From the NCBI GenBank assembly GCA_021837545.1, contig JAKBFR010000068.1:1-12169 (forward strand): 12,169 bases of DNA, written 5' to 3'. The stretch comes from Bacillota bacterium. GTDB lineage: Bacteria > Bacillota_A > Clostridia > Clostridiales > Clostridiaceae. A program made the position numbers and the translations under genes. Below the pieces are notes generated by a model. The model worked only from the letters and a program-made list of their open reading frames with translations. It did not search any database and had not been told where the DNA came from. Below are positions 1-7,618 of this stretch, piece by piece; position 1 is the first letter of the stretch; every line of letters begins with the position of its first letter.

Positions 1-2808
1 ATAAAGAAGCTAATAATTGAAGATAAAGACATTTCAGACAGGCAATTATGTAAAAGATTATCTCTTCTTGGATATGATATTTCTAGATATTCTGTGACCA
101 AGATAAAAAAATATATGATTGAAAAACTGTTTCCAGAGAATTTGGATGTAGAAGAAAGTGTGGCGAAAGATTTAAGAGAAAACTTAACAGAAGTTAAATC
201 TTTAGTAAACACAAACATACAAAAAATAAGTGATCAGGAAAGTATAAATACAGTTAATCAAGAAAATAAGAAAAAGAATAATTATTTAAGAAACATTATA
301 GGATATCATGGTTCATTAAAAAATGTGATTAGTCAAGCTGAGGCTGCAGTGTTATATCCTCCCCATGGGCTTCATACGCTTTTGCTTGGACCATCTGGTG
401 TTGGAAAAAGTTTTTTCGCAGAATCTATGTATAATTTCGCAATTAATTCTTCTCACTTTGGAAAAAATGCACCATTTATAATATTTAACTGTGCTGATTA
501 TACAGAAAATCCACAGTTACTTCTTTCTCAACTATTTGGTTATAGTAAGGGGGCTTTTACTGGTGCGAATACAGACAAAGTTGGTTTAGTGGAGAAAGCA
601 AATAATGGAATACTATTCTTGGACGAAGTGCATAGATTGCCAAAGGAAGGACAAGAAATATTGTTCTATATGTTGGATAAGGGAAAGTATAGAAGACTTG
701 GTGAAACTGAAAATAGCAGAACAGCTAATGTAATGATAATTGCGGCAACTACAGAAGATCCAAAATCAGCCTTATTGCTAACCTTTAGAAGAAGAATACC
801 AATGATAATTGAACTTCCTTCCATTAATAACAGACCAATTAATGAAAAATATGTACTAATTAAAAGCTTCTTTTCACAAGAATCAGCAAGAGTTGGAAAA
901 GAAATTACTGTGCGTTATGATGTTATCAGATCCTTATTGTTATACAATTGTCCAGGAAATATAGGGCAATTAAGAAGTGATATACAAGTGGCGTGTGCAA
1001 GAGGTTTTTGTAAATCATTAAGCAATAATTCAAATGAAGTTGTTATTGACATAAAAGATTTACCTAGGCACGTATCATTAGGGACATTAAGCGTTGAGGA
1101 TAGAAAACTAGTGGCAGAAAATATTTTTAATGAAGATTTGGTTATTAATCCTAATGATGTTGTTACTCAGAAATCAAAAGATGATAGGTATACGTTACCT
1201 GATGAAATATATAACAATATAGAGGAGAAATATTTTAAACTTGAAAAGCAGGGACTCAGTAAAGATGAAATTAATAAAATATTATGGAGCAAAATGGAAT
1301 TTAACTTAAATAAATTTGCAAAAAATATAGAAGCAGATTTATTTTTTCCTAAGGAAGAATTAAAAAATATAATAGATGAAAAGATATTAAATGTGGTTGA
1401 AAAAGTAACTAACATTGCCAAACAATATATAGAAAATATCCAGGAAAATTTTTATTATTGTATAGCAATGCACTTAAATTCAACCTATGATAGATTAAAA
1501 CAGGGCAGGATAATAAAGAATCCTGAATCGGACTATATAAAAAAGGAATATTATAATGAGTATAGAATTGCAAAAATATTAACTAAAGAGATAAATAAAA
1601 GTCTAGACATTGAACTTCCGGAAGACGAAATAGGATTTATTGCTATGTATTTAAAAACGTTTTCTGGAGTGGATAAAAATGTAAGTAGAGTGGCTGTCAT
1701 TGTATTAAGCCATGGACATGTTGCTTGTGGTATGGTTGATGTAGCGAATAAGCTGTTAGGTACAAATCTTGCCATAGGAATAGAAATGCCACTTGATGAA
1801 AATCCTCAAATCTTGCTTGAAAGAACTATAGAGGTTGTAAAGAAAGTCCATGAAGGTAAAGGATGCTTATTGTTGGTAGATATGGGATCACTGGTTACAT
1901 TTGGAGAAATAATAACTAAAGAAACAGGAATTCCAACAATGGTTATTGGTCGAGTAGATACAGTAATGGTCCTAGAGGCTGTAAGAAGATCGTTAATTTC
2001 AAATAGCAATCTGTACGAAATTTCTAAGGCACTTGATGGAGATAAGACCTATGTTGGAAAAGTACTAGGCGTAAAGAAATACATTAAAACCATAATTACA
2101 ATATGTATAACTGGTGAGGGTACTGCTTTAAAAATTAAAAGATATCTTGAAGATGTATTGGGGAATTCAAATAAAAATTTAAATATTATACCAATTGGAA
2201 TTATGAATAGAAATAATGCTCAAGATGAAATAATTAAGATTAGTAAAGAGAATAATATAGCCGCAATTGTTGGAACTATTGATCCTGAACTAGAAAGTAT
2301 TCCATTTATAACTTTTCAAGATATTCTGAAAGAATCAGGTAAATTAAGATTAAAAAATTTACTTGGAATAGAGAAGGGTATCAATCATTTGATAAATGTA
2401 ATTGATGAGGAACTAATTCAGATTAAGGATGATGTATTTACAAAAAGTGATTTAATAGATGAAATGTGCAATCTATTGATTACGAAAGGAAAGGTTAAAG
2501 AAGAATTTACAATAAGTGTATATAAGAGAGAAATGATGGGGGGAACTCTATTTGAAGGTACTTTTGGTATACCTCATGGTTTATCGGAGTTTGTAGAGAA
2601 ATCATCCTTGTGTATTTTTAAACTTAATAATCCTATTTTATGGGACTATGATTGTAAGGTTGATGTTGTTATTATGTTGGCACTAAAAGAGAGTGATGGG
2701 AAAATAGTTAGGCAACTATTTGACACTTTATCAAAGATAGAAGTAGCTGATAAAATAAGACATGGTAATTGTGCTAAAGAAATTTCAGATATATTGCTAA
2801 AAATGTAA
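1..2808 (+). CDS. LevR-family sigma-54-dependent activator with PTS regulatory domains (5'-partial)
   Basis: The frame is open from base 1, so the gene starts before the window; the GTG at 94 is internal. Window residues about 10-40 (ISDRQLCKRL, ISRYSVTK) look like the DNA-binding helix-turn-helix of LevR-type activators. An AAA+ sigma-54 interaction domain follows: Walker A GPSGVGKS (130-137), an intact GAFTGA loop (184-189) that contacts sigma-54, and Walker B ILFLDE (DE 208-209). Next are a PRD domain (His491 in AMHLNST; the usual second PRD histidine is Tyr550), a mannose-type EIIA-like domain (SHGHVACGM, His571), an EIIB(Gat)-like segment (CITGEGTA, Cys702) and a C-terminal fructose/mannitol-type EIIA-like domain (GIPHG, His859). 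Family knowledge: phosphorylation of such domains by HPr and EII proteins tunes activity. It lies directly upstream of a sigma-54 promoter and a PTS operon, so it is almost certainly their activator. The end is a TAA followed by a terminator. Confidence 0.95.
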   Translation: MKKLIIEDKDISDRQLCKRLSLLGYDISRYSVTKIKKYMIEKLFPENLDVEESVAKDLRENLTEVKSLVNTNIQKISDQESINTVNQENKKKNNYLRNIIGYHGSLKNVISQAEAAVLYPPHGLHTLLLGPSGVGKSFFAESMYNFAINSSHFGKNAPFIIFNCADYTENPQLLLSQLFGYSKGAFTGANTDKVGLVEKANNGILFLDEVHRLPKEGQEILFYMLDKGKYRRLGETENSRTANVMIIAATTEDPKSALLLTFRRRIPMIIELPSINNRPINEKYVLIKSFFSQESARVGKEITVRYDVIRSLLLYNCPGNIGQLRSDIQVACARGFCKSLSNNSNEVVIDIKDLPRHVSLGTLSVEDRKLVAENIFNEDLVINPNDVVTQKSKDDRYTLPDEIYNNIEEKYFKLEKQGLSKDEINKILWSKMEFNLNKFAKNIEADLFFPKEELKNIIDEKILNVVEKVTNIAKQYIENIQENFYYCIAMHLNSTYDRLKQGRIIKNPESDYIKKEYYNEYRIAKILTKEINKSLDIELPEDEIGFIAMYLKTFSGVDKNVSRVAVIVLSHGHVACGMVDVANKLLGTNLAIGIEMPLDENPQILLERTIEVVKKVHEGKGCLLLVDMGSLVTFGEIITKETGIPTMVIGRVDTVMVLEAVRRSLISNSNLYEISKALDGDKTYVGKVLGVKKYIKTIITICITGEGTALKIKRYLEDVLGNSNKNLNIIPIGIMNRNNAQDEIIKISKENNIAAIVGTIDPELESIPFITFQDILKESGKLRLKNLLGIEKGINHLINVIDEELIQIKDDVFTKSDLIDEMCNLLITKGKVKEEFTISVYKREMMGGTLFEGTFGIPHGLSEFVEKSSLCIFKLNNPILWDYDCKVDVVIMLALKESDGKIVRQLFDTLSKIEVADKIRHGNCAKEISDILLKM

Positions 2809-2826
2809 TAATTATTTTTAAGTTAT

Positions 2827-2860
2827 AAGGTAGAAATAAACAATTCTACCTTTTTATTTT
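2827..2860 (+). terminator. Rho-independent terminator after the activator gene
   Basis: A perfect 9-bp inverted repeat (AAGGTAGAA at 2827-2835, TTCTACCTT at 2844-2852) with an 8-base loop is followed by TTTATTTT. It lies 18 bases after the activator stop. It also sits about 70-95 bases upstream of the predicted start point of the sigma-54 promoter, where enhancer sites for this activator class are usually found, so the palindrome could double as an activator site. That second role is only a guess. Confidence 0.85.
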
Positions 2861-2895
2861 ATATAAAATAATATATTACTTTTCCAACATAGTTT

Positions 2896-2911
2896 TGGCA
2901 TGGCAATTGCT
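2896..2911 (+). promoter_or_regulatory. Sigma-54 (-24/-12) promoter of the PTS operon
   Basis: TGGCATGGCAATTGCT matches the consensus TGGCAYRNNNNTTGCW at every defined position, with the invariant GG (2897-2898) and GC (2909-2910) separated by exactly 10 bases. Transcription should begin near 2922, leaving a leader of about 58 bases before the EIIA start at 2981. The adjacent sigma-54 activator with an intact GAFTGA loop makes the assignment strong. Confidence 0.93.
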
Positions 2912-2980
2912 ATATAAATATTGTGAAGACGTAATCATGGATGAAAATGTATATATAACTTACAAAAAGGAGGAAGATTA

Positions 2981-3457
2981 ATGACTAGTAGTATTAAAGA
3001 ATTTTTAAGAAGAGATTTAGTAGTAAATAACATTGAAGCTAAATCAGCTGAGGACGTCTTTAAGAAGATGTCTCCCATATTGTTAAAAGCAGGATTTGTA
3101 GAAGATTCCTTTTTTAATGGGTTAGTAAATAGAGAAAATAAATTTCCAACAGGTTTATTACTTGGAAAATATAATGTTGCAATACCTCATACAGATGCTG
3201 TTCATGTTAAAAAGCCAGCTATAGCTATTGCAACACTAAAAAATCCTGTGAAATTTAATTGCATGGATGGAAATGGAAGCGTGGATGTAAATATAGTATT
3301 TACAATGGCTTTAAATGAACCTCACAGCCAGATAGTAATGTTGCAGCAATTGATGTTTCTAATTCAGAATGAAAGTATTTTAGAAAATATGCTTCAAGCA
3401 AAAGATAGTGACGAAGTGTATGATATTGTTTCAAGCTTTAATTATAATTGCGAGTAA
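2981..3457 (+). CDS. gatA: PTS EIIA component, galactitol (fructose/mannitol superfamily) type
   Basis: This 158-residue cytoplasmic phosphocarrier takes phosphate from HPr on a histidine and passes it to EIIB. The active-site motif NVAIPHTD places the phosphorylated residue at His70. The surrounding pattern (TGLLLGKYNVAIPHTD, then a PVKFNCMDG stretch and a VNIVFTMAL core strand) fits galactitol-type EIIA. The start is an ATG preceded by AGGAGG (2968-2973) seven bases away. It is the first gene after the sigma-54 promoter and is followed 49 bases later by EIIB. The family is clear; the actual substrate could be another polyol or sugar, so the Gat name refers to family only. Confidence 0.93.
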   Translation: MTSSIKEFLRRDLVVNNIEAKSAEDVFKKMSPILLKAGFVEDSFFNGLVNRENKFPTGLLLGKYNVAIPHTDAVHVKKPAIAIATLKNPVKFNCMDGNGSVDVNIVFTMALNEPHSQIVMLQQLMFLIQNESILENMLQAKDSDEVYDIVSSFNYNCE

Positions 3458-3506
3458 ATAATAAGCAATTATTAAATTATAGAATTTTATTTAAGGAGGT
3501 AAAAAA

Positions 3507-3791
3507 ATGGACAAACAAAAACTAATATTAGTAGCTTGTGGTACAGGAATAGCAACTTCAACAGTTGTATGTAAAAAGGTGGAAGATTTAATTGCATCTC
3601 ATGGTATCAATGCGAGAATTATACAATGCAAGATTTCAGAAGTGGGAGTTTATGAAGACCAAGCTGATCTTTTAGTAACAACTACAATTTCATCACGAAA
3701 CTATAAATTTCCTGTAGTTAATGCTATCAATTATCTAACTAACATTAATCCAGGCAAAATTGACCTGGCAGTTATTGAAGCCTTGAAATAA
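3507..3791 (+). CDS. gatB: PTS EIIB component, galactitol type
   Basis: This 94-residue cytoplasmic subunit carries phosphate on a cysteine and donates it to the incoming substrate at EIIC. Near the N-terminus LILVACGTGIATSTVV forms the typical P-loop, with Cys11 as the phosphorylated residue. Length and the following short Rossmann-like alternation (GINARIIQCKISEV, DLLVTT) match GatB. The start is fixed by AAGGAGGT (3493-3500) six bases before the ATG. It lies between EIIA and EIIC in the same operon; a hairpin lies between this gene and EIIC. Confidence 0.93.
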   Translation: MDKQKLILVACGTGIATSTVVCKKVEDLIASHGINARIIQCKISEVGVYEDQADLLVTTTISSRNYKFPVVNAINYLTNINPGKIDLAVIEALK

Positions 3792-3797
3792 AAAAAG

Positions 3798-3823
3798 ATA
3801 GGTCACATTAAATGTGGACCTAT
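3798..3823 (+). promoter_or_regulatory. Intercistronic hairpin between EIIB and EIIC genes
   Basis: ATAGGTC-ACA (3798-3807) pairs with TGT-G-GACCTAT (3813-3823), giving a 10-bp stem with one bulged G (3816) and a 5-base loop. On the + strand it is flanked by A runs and has no U tract, so it is unlikely to stop operon transcription. It may protect or process the mRNA, setting different EIIB and EIIC levels. Read on the minus strand it is followed by TTTTTT and would resemble a terminator, but no minus-strand gene is evident here. Confidence 0.6.
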
Positions 3824-3923
3824 ATAAAAAATTAATTGGACTACTAATTATTATAACACATAAAAATATGTATTTAAAGTTGATGAAAGTAAATAATAAT
3901 TGAAAATATGAGGGGGAAATAGA

Positions 3924-5198
3924 ATGTTATTAAATGTAATACAGTACATTTTGAACTTAGGACCTACAGTTATGCTGCCATTAACCATTACTATTATTGG
4001 CATGATATTTGGACAAGGATTTAAAAAAGCATTTAGATCAGGTATTACAATAGGTATTGGTTTTGTTGGTATAAATTTGGTTATTGGATTACTAACAACA
4101 AACCTTGGTGGAGCTGCACAACAAATGGTTACTAGATATGGATTACATCTGAATATAATAGATGTAGGTTGGCCAGCAGCAGCTGCAATTAGCTGGGCAT
4201 CTCCTATAGCAGCAATAATGATTCCAATATCTATGTTAGTAAATTTCATAATGTTGGCTACAAAGACAACAGATGTAGTTGATATTGATATATGGAACTA
4301 TTGGCACTTTACTGCAGCTGGTGCAACTGTATACGTATTAACTAATGGTAACTGGTTACTTGCTATTTTAGCTGGTATTTTATACGAAATAGCTGTTCTT
4401 AAGATTGCTGATAAAACAGCTCCCATGGTTCAAGAATTCTTTGGACTTGAGGGAGTATCCTTACCAACTGGTTCAACCGCGGCTTGTGGTCTTATAGGTA
4501 TTCCTATTGTTAAATTTGTAGGAAAAATTCCAGGTATTAAAAATTTAAAAGCAGACCCAGAAACAATTCAAAAAAGATTTGGTGTTTTTGGAGAGCCTAT
4601 GATGATGGGACTCATTCTTGGTATTATACTTGGAGTTCTTGCTGGCTATGGTGTAGATAAAACTCTACAAATAGGTGTTTCAATGGCTGGAGTTATGTTC
4701 TTAATGCCTCGAATGGTTAGAATACTTATGGAAGGTTTAATTCCTGTTTCAGAATCAGTTAGAGAATTCTTACAAAAGAAAAGTTTTGGTAAAGACAGAA
4801 ATCTTACAATTGGATTAGATGCAGCAGTAGCAGTTGGACATCCAGCAGTTATTGCAACAGCACTTGTATTAGTTCCAATTACACTATTTTTAGCAGTAGT
4901 ATTACCAGGGAATCAAGTTTTACCATTTGGAGATTTAGCTACAATTTGTTTCTATGTTGCATTTATAGTTGGTGCAGCAAAAGGTAATATAGTTCACTCA
5001 GTTATAGCGGGTACAATAGTTATGGGATTTGGATTATTAATGGCAACAAATATTGCTAGTTTTCACACTCAAATGGCAACAATGGCTCATTTTACAATGC
5101 CAGAGGGAACATCAACTATTTCAAGCTTAGACATGGGTGGTAATTTCTTAAACTGGATAGTAATTAAGATATTCCAATTATTCACAGGAAGCCTATAA
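3924..5198 (+). CDS. gatC: PTS EIIC membrane component, galactitol type
   Basis: This 424-residue polytopic membrane protein is the permease that binds and translocates the substrate while EIIB phosphorylates it. Many hydrophobic segments run from the N-terminus (LGPTVMLPLTITIIGMIFG) to the C-terminus. Landmarks seen in GatC-type permeases include QGFKKAFRSGITIGIGFVG near residues 30-50, FGEP near 222-225, and the late region AVGHPAVIATALVLVP plus VVLPGNQVLPFGDLA. Length is slightly below that of Escherichia coli GatC (about 450). The start is an ATG preceded by GAGGGGG (3910-3916). A 132-base gap containing a hairpin separates it from EIIB, but no strong promoter is visible there, so co-transcription from the sigma-54 promoter is likely. 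The sugar specificity cannot be decided from sequence. Confidence 0.94.
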   Translation: MLLNVIQYILNLGPTVMLPLTITIIGMIFGQGFKKAFRSGITIGIGFVGINLVIGLLTTNLGGAAQQMVTRYGLHLNIIDVGWPAAAAISWASPIAAIMIPISMLVNFIMLATKTTDVVDIDIWNYWHFTAAGATVYVLTNGNWLLAILAGILYEIAVLKIADKTAPMVQEFFGLEGVSLPTGSTAACGLIGIPIVKFVGKIPGIKNLKADPETIQKRFGVFGEPMMMGLILGIILGVLAGYGVDKTLQIGVSMAGVMFLMPRMVRILMEGLIPVSESVREFLQKKSFGKDRNLTIGLDAAVAVGHPAVIATALVLVPITLFLAVVLPGNQVLPFGDLATICFYVAFIVGAAKGNIVHSVIAGTIVMGFGLLMATNIASFHTQMATMAHFTMPEGTSTISSLDMGGNFLNWIVIKIFQLFTGSL

Positions 5199-5216
5199 AA
5201 TTAAATAACTTAAATT

Positions 5217-5246
5217 GTTAAAGAGTGCTGAATGGTACTCTTTAAC
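5217..5246 (+). promoter_or_regulatory. Strong hairpin between EIIC and the dehydrogenase gene
   Basis: GTTAAAGAGT (5217-5226) and ACTCTTTAAC (5237-5246) form a perfect 10-bp inverted repeat, and inner G-U and C-G pairs reduce the loop to about 6 bases. No U run follows, so it is not a standard terminator. It lies 18 bases after the EIIC stop and about 28 bases before the preferred start of the next gene, suggesting an mRNA processing, stability or attenuation element. It also shows that a TTG at 5215 is not a real start. Confidence 0.7.
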
Positions 5247-5274
5247 ACCATGGGCTATTTACAATGAAAGGATG

Positions 5275-6651
5275 ATGGTTATAGTGGATGTAACAAATTT
5301 AAAAGCAGAAGAACTTATTGGAATGAATTTTGAGTGTGAATGCGGAAAAAGGCATAGTGTAGAAATCAATTCGGTTAAGATAGGAATCAATATAATAGAA
5401 CAACTTCCAGAGTTTCTTAAAGAGTTTAAAAATAAAAAAATATTGATTGTACAAGATGTTCACACATATGCTGTAGCTGGAAAAAGGGTAGAAGAAATAT
5501 TGCAGAATGATTTTTCATTAAAAAAATATATATTTCCACAGGAACACCTGTTGCCTGATGTGTATGCTCTTGGAAGAGTTCTTATGGAAATAGAAGATGA
5601 TACAGCACTTATACTTGGCATAGGTTCAGGTGTTATCAATGACATATGCAGGTATGTGGCTTACAGGGTACATGTGCCTTATGCCATAGTAGGTACTGCA
5701 CCATCCATGGATGGTTATGCATCTGTAGTATCTCCTTTAATTACAGATGGATTTAAAGAGTCTCACAAAGCTATATATCCTTATGGAATATATGCAGATA
5801 TTGAGATCATGAAGAATGCACCGATGTATTTACTTTGTTCAGGACTTGGCGATGTATTAGGCAAATATATTGCTCTAGCAGATTGGTCAATTGCAAATCT
5901 TTTAACAGGAGAATATTACTGTAAGACCATTGCAGATATGGTTCAAGCTGCAGTGGATAGGTGTGTTGCAGCGGCACCTAGGATTTCTGAAAGAAATGCT
6001 GAAGTTGTAAAAAATATAACAGATGCGTTAGTTCTGTCGGGAATAACTATAGGAATGGCAGGAGCTTCAAGACCTGCGTCAGGTTCTGAACATCATATTG
6101 CCCATGGTTGGGAAATAATGTTTCATACAATGAACAGTGAGAAAAAATGGGTACATGGAAACTTTGTTGGAGTAGGTACAGTGGTTATGGCCATGGTATT
6201 TGAATCATTAAAGGATATAGATATAGAGAGTGTTATGGCTAAGAGAAGTTTCAGAACTTATGATATGAATAAATGGAGAAAAAATATTGAAAGCGTATTT
6301 GGTAAAGTGGCAGGTAATGTAATTAACTATAAGAAGGATGCAATCGAATTGAATCCAGATAAGAGACAGGAAAATGCAGAAAAGATAGCAGCAAGCTGGA
6401 AGGACATTCTTTATATTGCGCATACCATAGTGCCAAGTTCTGAGAATATAAAAAAAATATTACAGGACGGGGGCTGTGTATGGCATCCTGAAGCGCTTGG
6501 AATTGATAAGAATCTATTTATTAAAACATTCATTGCAGCAAAGGACATAAGAACTAGATATGGTGTTGTGCATTTAATCGATGATCTCGGCTTAACAGAG
6601 GAAACTGCTAATTTAATTGCTGATAAATTATATAAATCCGAAAACATATAA
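5275..6651 (+). CDS. araM: AraM/EgsA-type sn-glycerol-1-phosphate dehydrogenase homologue
   Basis: This is an iron-alcohol-dehydrogenase-superfamily enzyme, about 458 residues. The known family reaction is NAD(P)H-dependent reduction of dihydroxyacetone phosphate to sn-glycerol 1-phosphate, or the reverse. Numbering from 5275: a nucleotide-binding GSGVIND near 117, GTAPSMDGYAS near 140, Asp193 in SGLGDVLGKY, His273 in SGSEHHIAH and His294 in VHGNFVGVG; the last three match expected metal ligands. An extra N-terminal C-E-C-G-K-R-H motif (Cys21, Cys23, His27) precedes the core. Start choice: the frame is open from TTG 5215, but that lies in a hairpin. ATG 5272/5275 or GTG 5284 are better, with AAAGG at 5267-5271; the exact start is uncertain. 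In this PTS operon the real substrate may be another polyol phosphate. Confidence 0.9.
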   Translation: MVIVDVTNLKAEELIGMNFECECGKRHSVEINSVKIGINIIEQLPEFLKEFKNKKILIVQDVHTYAVAGKRVEEILQNDFSLKKYIFPQEHLLPDVYALGRVLMEIEDDTALILGIGSGVINDICRYVAYRVHVPYAIVGTAPSMDGYASVVSPLITDGFKESHKAIYPYGIYADIEIMKNAPMYLLCSGLGDVLGKYIALADWSIANLLTGEYYCKTIADMVQAAVDRCVAAAPRISERNAEVVKNITDALVLSGITIGMAGASRPASGSEHHIAHGWEIMFHTMNSEKKWVHGNFVGVGTVVMAMVFESLKDIDIESVMAKRSFRTYDMNKWRKNIESVFGKVAGNVINYKKDAIELNPDKRQENAEKIAASWKDILYIAHTIVPSSENIKKILQDGGCVWHPEALGIDKNLFIKTFIAAKDIRTRYGVVHLIDDLGLTEETANLIADKLYKSENI

Positions 6652-6682
6652 GACAATTATATGCTTTAATTTGGAGGTGAAA

Positions 6683-7483
6683 ATGAATAAGTTAAAAGAT
6701 ATTAAATGTTTTCTATTAGATATGGATGGAACTTTCTACCTTGGAAATACACTTATTGATGGTGCACTAGACTTTCTAGATATTTTAAAAAGTCAGCAAA
6801 AGAAATTTATATTCTTAACAAATAACTCTTCGAAAAACAAATCAACGTATAAGCAAAAGCTTTCAGCACTTGGCTGTCATATTGATAAAGAACAAGTTTA
6901 CACATCTGGTGAAGCTACTATATGGTATATGAAGAAAAACTGTCCAGGTAACAGGATATACCTCATGGGTACAGAACCACTTATGAAAGAATTTGAAAAT
7001 GCAGGATTTATATTAATTAAGGACAAAAATGACAAGCCAGATTATGTAGTTCTTGGTTTTGATACTACACTAACGTACGAAAAGATTTTAACAGCATGTG
7101 ATTATATAAGGGATGGAGTACCATTTATAGCTACTCATCCGGATTTCAATTGTCCAATTGAAGATAGTAAATATATGCCGGATACTGGTTCTATGATAAG
7201 AATGTTTGAAGCATCTACAGGTGTTTCTCCTGTGGTTATAGGTAAGCCACATATATATATAGTAGAGGCTATAATGGAAAAGTATGGTCTTAAAAAGGAA
7301 GATGTGGCAATTGTAGGAGACAGACTTTACACTGACATCAAAACTGGGGTAAATGCAGGGATAACTAGTATTCTTGTATTAAGTGGTGAGACATCAGAAG
7401 AGATGTATGAAAAGTCTGACATAACTACAGATTATGTATTCTCATCAATAAAGTATATTGGTGAAGAACTGAAGAAATTCTAG
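6683..7483 (+). CDS. HAD-IIA family (NagD/AraL-type) sugar-phosphate phosphatase
   Basis: This 266-residue soluble phosphatase carries all four HAD motifs: DMDGT with nucleophile Asp13 and acid Asp15, TNNSS (46-50), Lys188 in VIGKPH, and GDRLYTDI with metal-binding Asp213 and Asp218. The cap between motifs II and III (about 60-185) is typical of the NagD, AraL and phosphoglycolate/p-nitrophenyl phosphatase group. The start at ATG 6683 is fixed by GGAGG (6673-6677) five bases upstream; an upstream in-frame ATG at 6617 overlaps the previous gene and has no ribosome site. It begins 31 bases after the dehydrogenase stop, so the two are co-transcribed. An AraL-like phosphatase beside AraM also occurs in the Bacillus subtilis ara operon. 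The substrate is unknown; removal of phosphate from a sugar or polyol phosphate in this pathway is the natural inference. Confidence 0.92.
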   Translation: MNKLKDIKCFLLDMDGTFYLGNTLIDGALDFLDILKSQQKKFIFLTNNSSKNKSTYKQKLSALGCHIDKEQVYTSGEATIWYMKKNCPGNRIYLMGTEPLMKEFENAGFILIKDKNDKPDYVVLGFDTTLTYEKILTACDYIRDGVPFIATHPDFNCPIEDSKYMPDTGSMIRMFEASTGVSPVVIGKPHIYIVEAIMEKYGLKKEDVAIVGDRLYTDIKTGVNAGITSILVLSGETSEEMYEKSDITTDYVFSSIKYIGEELKKF

Positions 7484-7559
7484 AAGAGATTTATTTAATT
7501 CTGTATGCCAGAAAAAAAGTAGGAAAAATTCATTAAGTATGGCTGAAATCTCATAGACT

Positions 7560-7588
7560 CTGAGAAATTAAAACTATTTTAATATAAT
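7560..7588 (+). promoter_or_regulatory. Possible sigma-A promoter for the GpsA-like gene
   Basis: CTGAGA (7560-7565, four of six matches to TTGACA) is followed after exactly 17 bases by a perfect TATAAT (7583-7588). A start near 7595 would give a leader of about 24 bases to the ATG at 7619. The 135-base gap after the phosphatase gene contains no clear terminator, so read-through from the sigma-54 promoter is also possible. The chance of such a match in AT-rich DNA is not negligible. Confidence 0.45.
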
Positions 7589-7618
7589 TGATTAATATTT
7601 AAATTGGGAGGTAATATT

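Noticed and set aside
2937..2981. A 14-codon leader frame (MDENVYITYKKEED) ending in TAATG overlap with the EIIA start
   Set aside because: It lacks a good ribosome site, its 3' part is simply the EIIA ribosome site read through, and no run of regulatory codons is present.
3851..4249. A 132-codon minus-strand frame over the start of EIIC
   Set aside because: It is antisense to a well-recognised membrane protein, with no ribosome site or recognisable motif.
5215..5274. N-terminal extension of the dehydrogenase from TTG 5215
   Set aside because: The bases form a perfect hairpin, the TTG has no ribosome site, and the extension is not expected in the family.
6617..6682. N-terminal extension of the HAD phosphatase from ATG 6617
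   Set aside because: It overlaps the preceding gene and lacks a ribosome site, whereas ATG 6683 has a strong GGAGG and puts the DMDGT motif at the usual position.
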